Assembly (NCBI GenBank): GCA_951213105.1
Contig: OX578138.1
Span: 89,275,914 to 89,339,913 of the forward strand
Length of the DNA: 64,000 nt
DNA from: Amaurobius ferox
Taxonomy: Eukaryota > Arthropoda > Arachnida > Araneae > Amaurobiidae
Direction: 5' to 3'
In this document: positions 34,246 through 46,025 of the stretch, piece by piece
How the letters are laid out: each line of letters starts with the position of its first letter
Position numbering within the stretch: position 1 is the first letter of the stretch
The notes under the pieces: model-generated
The model's input: only the letters and a program-made list of their open reading frames with translations
Databases searched by the model: none
Told to the model about the DNA's origin: nothing
Program-made: the position numbers and the translations under genes

Positions 34246-35585
34246 GTAAGTAAAGCTGATAAGTAGTCCTACATCGTATGCTCTTCTATGGCTAGAGGTC
34301 TAAAATATTTATTTAAACCGCCAATTTTGTCCTTAGATTATTAGCGCAAATCAAAGTAGATCTGAAACAATAAAGAATAGCCCTACGTATTCAAAGTTAT
34401 TTTATCTTTCAATTTATTTTTATCTCCATATATTCTGTATTCTATCCTACAACTATGAACAAATACTGGTCAATTATACTCATAATAAGGGAACCTTTAA
34501 ATAAAAATAATCAAAAATACTTATACTACACCTTTCTGTTTTGTCAACTAGCAATAACAACTACTTAACACTAGCGACAATTATATATAATTCTCAAAGC
34601 ATTATGGCATTTTCAAACGTTTCATCTGTGAGACTAGAAGACATTTAGGCAGTTTTAATAGTACGAAGATTTACGATATATGACTGCGAACAAAAGCGCA
34701 AACTCGTAGGCACCAGTTTACGATAGGCCTGACCCGGAAGGACGAAAGCCCAGACCACCCGACTCGTCCGAGGACTTAGAGTAATGATCCGGAAGGTCAT
34801 CACTGCACATACATTATAGGTGTGATTGGGTAAAAAATATCCTTGAGGCCAATGCAGATTGGATAGTAAGCTGACCAATAAAGAAGTGCTGCAGAATCAC
34901 CCTGAGGACAACGAATGAGTTACGGAGGGCGTATCTGCATCTCAGGCGAAATAATGTGGTAACAAGCAGCGAAAGTTCAACAAGATATATTCAGAGCTGG
35001 AGAAGAAGTCAATTGAGGATGACTGGCCACAGATATTGAGGTACAGTTAAAAGAAAATAACGTCCCAGAGAGATAGATAAGCAGTCAATTGAGAATGACA
35101 GGTCAAAAGGGTTGTGCTTTACAATGAATGAATTAAGAACGGCCGTCCGATAACGTTGTGACTAGAATAAGAGACCCGCTTGATAAAGAGTGTTCTTCAT
35201 AGAAGTGACGCAATGACCGTCAAAGAGGCATTCGTGGACAATTAAGAGTCCAGAATGTACAGATTAGCATTATGTGTTTCAGTGTCCATGACAAACAGAG
35301 GTATGTGCCAATCTGCTTTTATAAAAGGTCTAATAGATAATTTTGGGTAAATATAGTAAACCTGGTCTCACACGTGTAGGTTTTCCTTAAGAGCGTATAT
35401 ATCATTAATGTACCACCATTTTCATTATTTCAATTTAAAACATGCTCAAAATATTCTATATAAGTATTATAAAATATTCCAAGTGACAAAAATATTTGAA
35501 ATTATAAATACAGTTTTTGGCACAATAACAGTGAAATTTCATAATTCGAACGATGTACAATTTTTTAAATTTTGATTTTTATCAT
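34246..35585. other. Unexplained stretch with a higher-GC island at 34640-35300
   Basis: The first 400 bp is plain AT-rich sequence. From 34640 to 35300 base composition is clearly more balanced, with segments such as GGCCTGACCCGGAAGGACG and GGTCAAAAGGGTTGTGC and a partial internal duplication (AGTCAATTGAG(G/A)ATGAC at about 35009 and 35085). I recognise no protein on either strand. It is probably an old transposon relic inside intron 2. Confidence 0.3.
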
Positions 35586-35589
35586 AAAA

Positions 35590-36440
35590 TATTTGATGTG
35601 AGTAGCACCTTAATTCCCGACAGTCTTAAATTAATTTTTGCTTTCTTTCTTTAATAATTCATTAAATTGAGTGTAAATGCACAAAATGACACGGACAATT
35701 ATTTAAATTTTCAATGCATTTGCAGTTTTATTTCAATTTTCGTTTTCATTTAGGGACTGGACGTACTTTCAAAGGCGACTTTCCAAAATCAAGAAAAACT
35801 AAAATGTCTCAAGAACGGTTAGCCGTAGCGTTATGCGGTTGATCTTATGCTTTATGTCGTCAAAAACCACATATAAAATATGGATTTAAGTAATACATTT
35901 TAACATACGTAGTCTTTTATTTTATATTTTATTATTTTTCCCGGATCATTTACAAAAGACAGGTTCTATCCTTCCGAATCGTAAGTTAATTCAAAATTGT
36001 AATAAATCTTAAGATAATTTCGAATCCTTAGATAAGTCAGATGAGTATCCTACAGCTGACTTATCTACCAAATTTTGTGAAATTTGATAGATTCGTTATT
36101 AAGCTAGAGTGAGTACATACTTTTTATCAGGCTATTTAAAAAAAAAGGCAGGTTACTCATTTTCAAATCTTATCAAAATCGAATTAGCCACACATGGTGT
36201 CCCACAAGTCACTTATCTACCAACATTTTGTAATATTTGGTCAATTAGAATTTCAGCTAGAGGGCATATATACATTACACACACAAACAAATACACAGAC
36301 ACGCACAAATACGTTACAATAAGAATAGTTTTCGGGTTCTAGTGGGCTTGAAATGTGTAGATAATTCAAAATCTTAAGTTGCGATTTTCGACACGATTCC
36401 AATACTTACACTATATATTACTATGTATTGTAGAAAAGTA
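35590..36440 (-). mobile_element. Helentron-like family B copy
   Basis: It matches 48918-49537: a GATGTGAGTAGCACC terminus, AATAATTCATTAAATTGAG, CTAAAATGTCTCAAGAACGG, then two CACAAGT(C)ACTTATCTACCAA(C/A)ATTTTG blocks, ACACACAAAC..ACACAGACACG, and the palindromic 5' end ACTTTTCTACAATACATAGT. Confidence 0.6.
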
Positions 36441-37926
36441 AAAACATTAATTTTCCAATTATGTGTAACAAAAGTTCGCTCAAACTTCATTCGGCTCAGT
36501 GAATTAATAACGAAATATTTGCTCTGTGAGACATAGTGCAGAATTGTAGACAAAGAACAGAACTGCAGAACATTTGATTTCATTGATTGGCATTCGGCTT
36601 CATCATCAAATAATTGAAAAATAAATTTAAATTTAAACAAAAATCTTTCGATGTCTATCGGCGTATGTTCTAAACTATTCTTATAATTGATTTCTTGGCT
36701 GTGCATCATTTGGATTTTCCTCTTCGGTGCGCAGATACAGACAAACAAACACACAAGCAAAGATTGCTTTCTTTTTCTTTTTTTTTTCAAAATATAAATT
36801 TCTTAATATTCTTGTGTTTTCATAATATTTTATCTTCCTATTGGTTATGTGCTTTTATATACCTAATTTCTTTATATTACGCTAAGTGAATAATTATCTA
36901 ACAAAATAGCTTTTTTATATTAAGTTCGGACAGCAGTTAGACTATGTATTCATATTAAATCTCAAGAGAGCCTGAATTAAAATATCGTCTTTACACATAC
37001 ATTGATACAAGACAAAACTATACGTACCCTAGAAGCAGTCAATTGGAATGCTAAGCCAAGTAATACTGAAAAGGAAAATATGACATTAATATTTAGTATA
37101 CCATAGTTCTTAAAACCTATAAACATTCAGTTTAGGAGAAGCCGAAACATTTTTTAAGCAACAACAACGTTGAATTTCGAATTTACATGTTTTATTTAAA
37201 TGCCCGTGCGAAAAAATGCAAAGTCTTTTAGATCTTTTAATAAAATTTAAACTTGAAGACATGTGTTGTATGCTGGTGTAAGTCGGGACATTTAACCATG
37301 CCTTAATTTGTGAGTTCGTATTTTAATACTTTAAATGTACATAAATATACTGAGTTATATACACTTTTATATATGTCTATATATGCACTTTTAGAGTTTT
37401 GCCTAATATGATCAGAATATTTGCTTATTAATAGTCTAATTTTCTTATACACTAATATTATAAGTTAAATTTAGTAAAACCTCAATTTAATCATACAATT
37501 TAATACAGTTAATTATATAATGCAATTACAATTAATTATACAATTTAATACAATTTATGTATACAAAATAAATACCATGTAATAGAACAAGAATTTAAGT
37601 ATAAACTAGGACAACAATAGGACAACAAAATAGGACAACAATTGAGTAATACAGTTTATAATTAAATTGATCTTGACGACGTTTTCAAAGAATTTTAGGA
37701 AAATGTATTACTTCTGGACTGTACTGCATACTATGGCTCAGAGCCTGTGCAATTTTCTATTAATTGTTCTATTCTCAGCAACGGTTGGCTTGTAAAATAT
37801 TATAAAGTATTACATCTAAGAATTGAAAAAAAAAATATATATATTTATTCTTTTATGGTGCTTTGATAACGACGCACACTCTTTAGTTCACATACTCACC
37901 GGGACATCTGCATATATGTACACCTT
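36441..37926. other. Intronic AT-rich sequence around exon 2
   Basis: Outside 37028-37065 I see only AT-rich DNA. A donor-like ATGCAGATGTCCCG|GTGAGT at 37913-37900 was considered as an alternative first exon but has the wrong phase. Confidence 0.4.
37028..37065 (-). CDS. Chitin-binding protein gene, exon 2 (signal peptide)
   Basis: A 38-nt exon is bounded by acceptor TTTTCCTTTTCAG and donor G|GTACGT on the minus strand. With one base carried over from exon 1 it encodes VLLGLAFQLTASR, and it ends in phase 0. This is exactly what exon 3 at 29149 requires (IKRAAYELPAGY). The other two phases of this exon run into a stop, so the join fixes the phase of both neighbours. Too short for any open-frame search. 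Confidence 0.75.
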
Positions 37927-37928
37927 TT

Positions 37929-39085
37929 ACTTCCCCTGCAGTACATGGTAATGTATAAGGGAAGTATTGGAATCATGTCGAAAATCCACTCTAATTGACA
38001 AAATAATTTACCGAATTTCATAAAATTTTGTATGTAAGTCACTTTATTGTGACCCTGGTGCTGATTAGATTTTGGTACAATTCGAGATAAAAGAAACTGC
38101 CTTTTTTGTGAAATGACGGGTGAAAATCGTATGTATCCACTCAAACTAAAAAAAACTAACGGTTCGAATTTCACAAAATTCAGTAGATAAGTCACTCGCA
38201 GGTTACTCTGGTGCTGATTAGATGTTGGTACCTTTCAGAATAGCAAAAACTGCAATTTTTTGCAAAATGGCCCGCAGAAATTGGATCCCATTACTCTAGC
38301 TGAGAAACTAATAGACCAAATTTCACAAACTTTGGTGTATATGTTGCTTGAGGGTTACCTTGGTGCTTCTTAGAGTTTGGTATAATCGGAATAAATGAAC
38401 CTGTCTTTTTTTGCTTAATGGATCTAAAAAATTGTTAAGATCTAAAATAAAAAATAATACAAATGTATCATTTAAATTCATATTTCATACGTAATTTTTG
38501 ACGATGAAAAGAATAAGAAAGTCCCTACTACTCGAAGAAGGACACTTATCGAGATATTTAAGTGTTTTAAACTGGAAAATTGAAGACGTTTCAATGTACT
38601 ACTTAATGAAAAACTATTTAATGAAATTTCTTAAAATTTAGTAGTTATGTCCCTTGAGGGTTATTCTAATATTAATTATATTTTGATATGATTAGGAAAA
38701 ATAATATAACCGTCTTTATTTTTGCGAAGTGAACCTCAAAGATCGTAAAAATGTAAAATAAATGACTAAAATAGTTTAAATATATTAAGTACTTGTTCTT
38801 CATATAATTTTTGACACCACAGCTAAGAAGACTATCCCTATGGCTGTAGGATGAACCGTTCTCGAGATATGTTAGCTTCTTTTATATTTTGCAGAGCTGA
38901 ATATTTTACAAGTTTCCAAATGACACAAACATACATTAAAACTGCAAATTGGATATAATATCAGAAAAGTATCTATGTTATTTTCTGCAATTAAACTGAA
39001 TTTAATGCATCATGTAATAAAAAATAAGAAAATGAATTTGAGTATGCAGGGAAAATCATATGTTGCTCACAACTGAATTTTTTTA
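37929..39085 (+). mobile_element. Helentron-like family B copy with repeated internal block
   Basis: It starts ACTTCCCCTGCAGTACATGG...TATAAGGGAAGT and ends CAGGGAAAATCATATGTTGC and TCACAACTGAATTTTTTT. The block TTTCA(T/C)AAAATT...AAGTCACT...CTGGTGCTGATTAGAT...TTGCGAAATGG occurs about four times (near 38000, 38165, 38310 and 38620), which explains its length. The internal copies are diverged from each other. Confidence 0.7.
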
Positions 39086-39093
39086 TAGATTTT

Positions 39094-39116
39094 GATATAT
39101 ATATATATATATATGT

Positions 39117-39151
<35 letters not shown>

Positions 39152-39250
39152 GTGTGTGTGCGTGCGTGTGTGTGCGTGCGTGTGTGTGTGTGTGTGTGTG
39201 TACGTGTGTGTATGTGTGTGTGTGTGCGTGTGTGTATGTGCGTGTGTGTG
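39094..39250. repeat. (TA)n followed by (TG)n microsatellite
   Basis: TA tracts at 39094-39141 pass into GT/GC-rich repeats to 39250. Frames through it are artefacts. Confidence 0.9.
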
Positions 39251-40907
39251 ATCGTATATTCAGCTCCTTCTAACTATGTGATTACAACAATCTGGTTATG
39301 CATAGCGAATGGGATATTTTGCAAAAAATATGCCGGTTTCATTTTTCAAGGGTACCCCAAATTTTAATCATATAAAATATTCCACTGTACTAAATTGCAC
39401 CAAGTTTCAGATCCGTTGGACATACATATCAAAGATTCAATAAACCTTTCAGACAAAGTTGAAACAGACATTTAGACATACAACCATCGGTCATGACGAA
39501 TTCAATAAAATATTTATATAAGACTTTATTGGATATCTGATAAAAAATTATTACAGAATTGCAAACAAAAAAAATAAGAAGTACAATATAAAATTCTCCA
39601 AAAAAGATTTTTAATTTGTACTATTTTATTAAAATGCACAAAAGGATAAATGATAGCTTGTACAAGATTCTTGGTCAGGAGCGACTGAAAATAAAACAGC
39701 GTAGTGCAAATTGTGTTTGGACATTAACAGAATTTTCTGAAATTTTAGATCCGATAACATGGATATGATATACATAAGAATAAGGATTGTTAAATCAAAA
39801 TTCTCAAAGAAAAATTTAAATGAATTGAATTTTCAAATTTAAGTAAATTGAAATTTGATCATTCACTTCTTTTGTTCCTTAAAATTTTGTTAATGTGCAA
39901 ATATAATTCTTTCATATGCGACACAAGTTATTAATTTTAGTCACAATTTGCAAGAATGTTGTGATAGCTATATATAATTTTTTTACTGTTTAGTGCGTCT
40001 TAATAAGGTAGTGAAAAGTAAAAATATATTTTATAATATTTTATTTAACAATCGGTTGCATTTTCTTGAAATAATTAATCCTTAGCAATATTCTTTAACA
40101 ATATCCTTGAAAATATTCAGTGCCGTTTATCATAAAATAGAAACATAAATAATTCCCGTTGAATACTGATGAATAATTTAATATTTTAATTTTTAAATTT
40201 TGGGGATTTATATTCTCAAAAATTAAAAATTAACGAGAGTAAATTTTTTGTCAATATTCGTATGTATGAATTTTCTTTTTAAACAGCGATAAACAAATGC
40301 CACATTTCGTCAATACTTCACGTTTTTAAATGTTTCCCACTTAGACTTTCATGCCATTTTTAAATTGCTGATTGGGAAATTTTTTTCGATGGCTGATGGG
40401 TTACTGATCCATGTTTATATTTTACATTTGAGTGACAATGCGAATAATTTATCCTTCATATTAATATATAAATTACTAACAAGACAATATTTGTTAATGA
40501 CACAAACAACACACAAAACTGCTTCTCATATATATGAATAATGAAGTCACTTTTCATAGAAATGTTCTTGTCTACATTTACACGTCGATCGAAAAAATAA
40601 TACGTAGCTAAGAGTAATTATAAAAGAATGTAAACTCTGCAAGTGTGTTAATTCTTTAAACTTCCTTGTTTTAAATATTTCATTTCCTTTTAATTGTAAG
40701 CGAAATATTTAAAACGTTTCATATGTTAACATTGTGATAGCAACAGAACAATTTTATCTACTGTGCTTATTCTACGATCAAAAATACTCCCCTGCTATTT
40801 GATACGCTATGCAGCTAGTATGCTATAAAATATTTGCAAATATGATATTGGAAATACATGTATTTCCTCCAAAATTGCCTGAAAATTTCAATTATTACTA
40901 ATCTTAC
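39251..40907 (-). other. Intron 1 of the chitin-binding gene, no other feature
   Basis: AT-rich sequence without recognised repeats or frames, lying between exon 1 (ends 40908) and the microsatellite. Confidence 0.5.
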
Positions 40908-40958
40908 CTAAAAATACTGTCTTCATTTCAATTTTCTGAAAATACTTTGAATGACGCC
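40908..40958 (-). CDS. Chitin-binding protein gene, exon 1 with start codon
   Basis: On the minus strand an acceptor-like CTTATTTTACAG precedes GGCGTCATTC (exon start 40958), and the start codon is at 40926. MKTVFL plus one base ends at donor G|GTAAGA (40908/40907), leaving phase 1 as exon 2 needs. The joined signal peptide reads MKTVFLVLLGLAFQLTASR, with a basic n-region and hydrophobic core as expected for a secreted protein. The acceptor suggests an untranslated exon further upstream; 42942-42890 is the best candidate. Confidence 0.7.
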
Positions 40959-40969
40959 CTGTAAAATAA

Positions 40970-41544
40970 GTTGAATATCATTTAAGTTACACAAATGTAA
41001 GAAGCTAAAAAGTTATCATATGAATTATAATTTTACAATGATACTAATATTTATTAATAATATCAGTTGACCCAAGTGTGGATCAACTAGAATTTTCCAT
41101 ACAGAATCCAATTAAAATAGGTTGTGGCTTTTTTTTTTTTCAAAATTTAGAACGCAAATTTTGAAAAATCAGCATCATTTCCCCAAATGTTTTCAATTAA
41201 AGCGCGTAACCTTTAACTTTAAAGAGCTTGAAAATATATTTCGAATGATACGATACTTGACTATTTACGCCTTTTACCTATCAGAGGGTTTCTCGTACCA
41301 AAGTCTTTCTGATATTAAAGGCTTTATATCGTAACAGAGGCTTTATAAAAGGCTGTTTTCCTCCTAGTATATATATTATCATTTTTATGCCACTATGATA
41401 TGATAAAATTATAAGTTCTTCATTATTTTAGCATAATTAACAAGCTAAATCTCTAAAGTTGAATTAACATTAGGACCAGTAATATCAAAATCCAATAATT
41501 GTAAGAAACATCATTGAAATATAATTAGCGATGGCCATCGTATT
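40970..41544. other. AT-rich sequence, possible 5' UTR intron
   Basis: Nothing recognised apart from AT-rich DNA; the 70-codon frame at 41122 has no family resemblance that I can see. Confidence 0.35.
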
Positions 41545-42447
41545 ACTTTCTTTATATACAATAATGTATAAGGAAAGTGACGAGGTTGTGACGAGGTCGA
41601 AAATTCGAATTCAAGTTTTTGACGGGAGAGAACGTTTCAAGCATCCCTGATCACGATTCGAACATTTTTGAGGTGATATGTGTGTGTGTGTGAGTCTGTG
41701 GAGACCATAAATGACTAATGAATGAACCGATTCGAACGCACTTTAGTACATAAATTACAATCCGTGAATACTAGAAACCTATTGTTTTTATATGCAGTCG
41801 AATGTTCAAAATCCCTCTAAATTTTCGAATGAAATTTTGAAAATCATCAAAAAATCAAAACCTCTAATAAAGTTACGCAAATTGACAGTTATTGTGTAAT
41901 GTTTCATTAGAAAACGATTAACATACATTTTAGAACGTTAGCATGAATCGTTCTTGAGATATTTCACATTTATCAAAAAAATTATGTAAAATAAAAAAAT
42001 ATTTCTTAATGAGAAACATATGTTCACTTTTTATACGTAATATCATGCGATAAATTTGGTGACATCATACTCGTGGATCTAGCTCGTCCCATTCATCAAA
42101 AAAGTTACTTTGAGTAATACGTTTGTATTTGAACGCCAATAGTTAATTATCTTCTAAAAGAATAAATTATTTTTCCGTCCATTACGCTTGGTGAGTTTTG
42201 GCGACGAATTTGGCGGAATGCCGGCTACTTGGCGATTTTTTTAAATGTTACCAAATTAAAAAAAATTTCGTCAAATGGATAAAAATGACGCTAAATCAAC
42301 AAAAATAACGAATAACTGACGAACATTTTATATCTTGGAAAAAATATAAGTATCTACTATAAAAATAACCTATTTTGATTTTACTGTAACAGTAGTAAAT
42401 ACATTGCATTATATAAGGAAAGTCATGCGCTGCTCACATCAGATTTT
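41545..42447 (+). mobile_element. Helentron-like family A copy, near full length
   Basis: It begins ACTTTCTTTATATACAATAA...TATAAGGAAAGT and runs through the GACGGGAGAGAACGTTTCAAGCATCCC block, a short TG tract and the AGAACGTTAGCATGAATCGTT block. It ends ATATAAGGAAAGTCATGCGC and TGCTCACATCAGATTTTTTTT, i.e. the family's 3' stem-loop and T-run. Confidence 0.75.
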
Positions 42448-42519
42448 TTTTTAAATAAATCAAGTTGTGTTAAACGCGGACCATGGAACATGTATTGTTA
42501 CTGTTATAGATTGTTACAT

Positions 42520-42627
42520 ATACATTTATATTGTTATATATAAGTATATAATAATATATTGTTATATATAATTATATAATAATATATTGTTATATATAAT
42601 TATATAATAATATATTGTTATATATTT
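42520..42627. repeat. Minisatellite, about 30-bp unit
   Basis: Three to four units of AATATATTGTTATATATAA plus TTATATAAT in tandem. Confidence 0.85.
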
Positions 42628-42889
42628 TTGTTAATATTTGAATAAATTTATCTATTCTTTTTAAACTGTATTGAAAAACATAAATTTTAAACAATACGTT
42701 GAAATTCTTCGAGTTGTGGAAAAATCCGACTCATATTAGTTGCAGTCATCGAAGTTTCATTGAAAGAATTATAAGGTATACAAATAAATAAAATACAAGG
42801 ACGTTTTAAACAGAAATTATATAGAATTTGATATGTATGCGTTTTGAAGAGCATGAAAAGGAAGAGAGAAATTGTGAACCTGCACTCAC

Positions 42890-42942
42890 CTTCTGAAATC
42901 GCATATGAAGACACAAACTAAGAAGAAACATACTTACCTCTA
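42890..42942 (-). promoter_or_regulatory. Candidate promoter and untranslated first exon of the chitin-binding gene
   Basis: On the minus strand GGTTAAATAAATAG (TATA-like) precedes TTTCTTCTTAGTTTGTGTC, TTCATATGCG, TTTCAGAAG and donor GTGAGT (exon end 42890). It aligns with 2872-2821. Splicing to the acceptor at 40958 would make a short upstream reading frame from the ATG at 42904 whose TGA overlaps the main start codon (AAATGA). The promoter role and the splice are inferred. Confidence 0.4.
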
Positions 42943-43256
42943 TTTATTTAACCCACTTAGGAGCAGGATGTTTTGGAGATGTGCACAGACTAGTTAGAAT
43001 CAAATGCAGTGTTCACTTATGAAAGGACATTTAAATTTCGATTTAGGAATAGTAAATGGGGTATTGCCAGCAGATATATATTTTGAAAGACTTAAATAAT
43101 TTTTTATGTGTGTATATACATTATACATCAATGTGAATTTTAATGCACGAAATGTTTGGTAAAATAGATCTTTACTTGAAATCGAGACGTATTTGTAGAT
43201 TAACTGATTTTGATGAAGAAAATGCTACGACACAGTTGTTTTTACTGAATTTTATT

Positions 43257-43664
43257 ACTTCCATTATATACATAGTGTAATGTATAAGGAAAGTATTGTG
43301 ATGGTGTCGAAATTTCGATTTCGAGTTTTCGACGGGAGAGCACATTTAAGGCATCCCTGAACGCGAGTCAGGCGAATTCGAGTTTTCCACAGGAGTTCAC
43401 GTTACCACTATCCCTGAGCATGAATCAAACGTTTTTGAGTTGATGTCCGTGTGTGTGTGTGTGTGTGTATGTGTGTGTGTGTGTGTGTGTGTGTCAGTGA
43501 GTCTGTGGATACGATATCTCGCTAACGAATCAAGAAATCCGAAGAAAATTTAATACTAAAATCTCAATCAGTGACTACTGAAAGCTTATTTTATTTACTC
43601 GCAATCGAATATGCAGAACCCTCCTAAATTTTGAAATCGAATTAAAAAAAATCATCAAAATCTT
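43257..43664 (+). mobile_element. Helentron-like family A copy, 3'-truncated
   Basis: It has the 5' palindrome ACTTCCATTATATACATAGT...GTATAAGGAAAGT, a duplicated GAATTCGAGTTTTC block, a TG microsatellite (43447-43500) and then family A sequence to about 43664, where PLE sequence starts. Confidence 0.65.
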
Positions 43665-44153
43665 ACTATAAGTCTCAGTCATTACTTACAAGTCTCAGGA
43701 GTTCCACAAGGTGGTTACAGTAGCAGTATGTTAGCTAATTTATACCTTCATCATTATGAACAGTCTTTTACTTCGATATGTTTTAAAATTTACAGATATG
43801 TTGATGATCTGATTTGTTTAGTATTTACTGAAAACTGTGTCATCGATATAGATTTCCATCCAGACAATTTGGAATTAATTCCTAATGAAGCCACTATTAG
43901 TAATAGCATTAATTTCTTGGATTTAAATCTAATTATTGAATCTACTAATAGAATAGTTACTAATTTATATGGTAAAAAAGATTATTTTAACTTTAACATA
44001 TATAAAATTTTACCACTTAATTTCTGCAACTCGATTCAATTGTTTAGAAATATTATACTTAATCAACTTTTAAGAATTAATAGATTATCAGATAAAAAAT
44101 TTCTTGATATGCGTATAAATAATCTAAAAATTACCAGCATATTTAGTAAATAG
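43665..44153 (+). pseudogene. PLE reverse transcriptase, C-terminal half
   Basis: A frame continues from about 43660 (HYLQVSGVPQGGYSSSMLAN) through IYRYVDDLICL with the catalytic YVDD near 43798-43810, then SINFLDLNL and YFNFNIYKI, and FRNIILNQLLRINRLS, ending in a stop at 44151-44153. GVPQGG and YVDD correspond to IPMGG and FVDD/YVDD of the other copies, and FRNIILNQ to FRN(V/M)IIN(H/Q). The fingers and the whole N-terminal endonuclease are absent, so this is a 5' truncation. About 160 codons are undamaged, so it is younger or of a different subfamily from copies 1 and 2. Confidence 0.8.
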
Positions 44154-44437
44154 TATAGATAAAAGTTTGGATTAGCTGAATATTCAAGAAATATCTTCAT
44201 ATTATCTTATAATAGCCAGACATCAACATTCTTTGGTATTAACATTACACTGTATTTTTATCCCCTTTAACTTTAGCCTCATTGTTTTCGATTACATTAT
44301 GCGTCCTATTATTATGCAGCTCTTATTGTAGAAAATCACCTTTTATTGCCTATTCGTATTGCTTTTTTTAATTTCTCACGAATGGCAACAGTAGATCTCT
44401 ACTATTACCCTTTTTATACAATTACCCTTTATGAAGT

Positions 44438-44512
44438 AAACTGTCAAAATCCATATGATCCCTGAAAACATGATCCCCCCCTTTTCAGGGATCATGTGGA
44501 TTTTGACAGTTT
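44438..44512 (+). repeat. 31-bp inverted repeat (hairpin) in the PLE 3' region
   Basis: The arms 44438-44468 and 44482-44512 pair almost perfectly (AAACTGTCAAAATCC... with ...GGATTTTGACAGTTT) around a 13-nt C-rich loop. Confidence 0.85.
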
Positions 44513-44708
44513 TTCATCAAACTGCAAGCAAATAAAGTTTATGCGTTCCTGCTACTATTGCACGCATGCGTAAGATGAACATATATAAGATAGCAAGTTG
44601 GACAGGATTCACTTTTGGTCCAGTCTCCTTCTGTTGGTTGGTCTTGTTCTTCCGTATCCGGGTGCCTTCGTATTACCACGCAATGGGGACCAAACTTTGC
44701 TTTGTATT

Positions 44709-44780
44709 GGTACCGTGAGCGTTTGACTAGGCTAGAAAAGCAGCTTTAAACGGGAGGGGGAGTCGCAATCCTCCCCAACC
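44709..44780 (+). ncRNA. Conserved GC-rich module of the PLE 3' region (copy F)
   Basis: GGTACCGTGAGCGTTTGACT, AGCTTTAAACGGGAGGGGGA and GTCGCAATCCTCCCC, in the same order as the other copies, plus orientation. Confidence 0.45.
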
Positions 44781-44949
44781 ATTAAATGCAAAGCATTTGG
44801 TTATCCCATATTCCTTTAATTCTTCTTTTTCTTGGATTATTATCTGCTTCGGAGTATAGAGCGGCTTGGCGCCTTTTCCTGAGTAGTGCCTTTGATTTTT
44901 GTGGATATGCATAGGAATTCTATATGAATTTGATTACTGGCTTTTATAT

Positions 44950-44963
44950 GATATATATATATA

Positions 44964-45018
<55 letters not shown>

Positions 45019-45070
45019 ATATATATATATATATACACACATATATATATGTATATATATATATATATAT

Positions 45071-45127
<57 letters not shown>
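44950..45127. repeat. Long (TA)n array with CA/TG interruptions
   Basis: About 178 bp of TA repeats. PLE 3' ends face it from both sides. Confidence 0.95.
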
Positions 45128-45652
45128 AATTCCCAAATAGGACAAGTAACTAATATTCGTAATAATTCTAGTAAAGTAACAGAAGATACGGCCGAGGGGA
45201 GCTACGACCCCATCTCTCCGGTTAAAGCTTTTTTTCCGCCATGACAAAAGCTCCCGGTAGCCTATATTCCCTACACCATTTTCTTCATGACACTTTCATG
45301 TCCATAAAAAATTACACACATACATATACAATTTTAATAACATGCAAATCCATATAAATTTTCTACTATACGCTTAAAATATTCCAAGAATCTTAATATA
45401 AATTCCACAACAAATATTTTAAAAATACTAATGTTTGAAATTACTTTACTCGTGGTTATTTATTACTCTAAAATCAATAAGAAATACTTTAAAATACTAC
45501 TCTTTGTAATAACTTCACTCGTGGGAATTTGATACTCTAAAATCAGTATATTCAAAACTAATGTTTGAAATCCAAGTCAAAGTGGTTACTTTTAAAAAAT
45601 TGGATTCAAGACCATTTGGCAATATTATCGCCATATAATACGAAGTCACTAA
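45128..45652 (-). mobile_element. PLE 3' end, related to 12827-13962
   Basis: In minus orientation it ends CTTGTCCTATTTGGGAATT against (TA)n, carries the GC-rich module at 45190-45262 and about two of the 140-bp tandem units (45415-45650). Confidence 0.75.
45190..45262 (-). ncRNA. Conserved GC-rich module of the PLE 3' region (copy C)
   Basis: GGCCGAGGGGAGCTACGACC, TCTCCGGTTAAAGC and GCTCCCGGTAGCC on the plus strand. Confidence 0.5.
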
Positions 45653-46025
45653 AGTACTCTATAGTTCAAACTCTCAGCATTACTCCTTCCTATGGACCAG
45701 CTCGTTACTTTTTGATGTTAAACGGCTTTCTCGTATAAAGTTTATTATACATTCACGCTGAAGTAAATAATAAATGATCGCCCGATTTTCCTGAAAACTT
45801 CTATAATCACGTAAATTCAATTTACATTTCGTTTAAAACGTCTTGTAAAACGTATCATAACTACATGACTACTCCAGCCATGAAATATCTGTGGGTAGCC
45901 ATATAGAGCTACCAGTTTTATAATACATAATTTCGCTCAACCCGTGCCACAACCTGCATATTACAATTCCGCTGCTAGGCGATACCAGAAAAGTCGTATG
46001 TTGTTATTACACCAAAAAATCTCTT
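45653..46025. other. No feature seen
   Basis: Moderately AT-rich sequence without recognised repeats or frames. Confidence 0.4.

Larger units (their letters stand above)
43665..44949 (+). mobile_element. Penelope-like element, 5'-truncated, second subfamily
   Basis: Contains an RT C-terminal half (43665-44153), a 3' untranslated part with a strong hairpin at 44438-44512, the GC-rich module at 44709-44780, and an end close to the (TA)n at 44950. The same 3' arrangement is seen in the other PLE copies. Confidence 0.7.

Noticed and set aside
36374..36790. 138-codon minus frame with a Leu/Val/Cys-rich start, considered as a signal-peptide exon
   Set aside because: A purine-rich run precedes it instead of an acceptor, and its 3' part overlaps a Helentron-like element end.
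37900..37913. ATGCAGATGTCCCG|GTGAGT as first coding exon of the chitin-binding gene
   Set aside because: It ends in phase 2, which puts a TAG at the end of exon 2. The exon at 40926-40908 gives the right phase and a far better signal peptide.
42550..42630. CRISPR-like regular repeats
   Set aside because: Short AT minisatellite without unique spacers in a eukaryotic genome.
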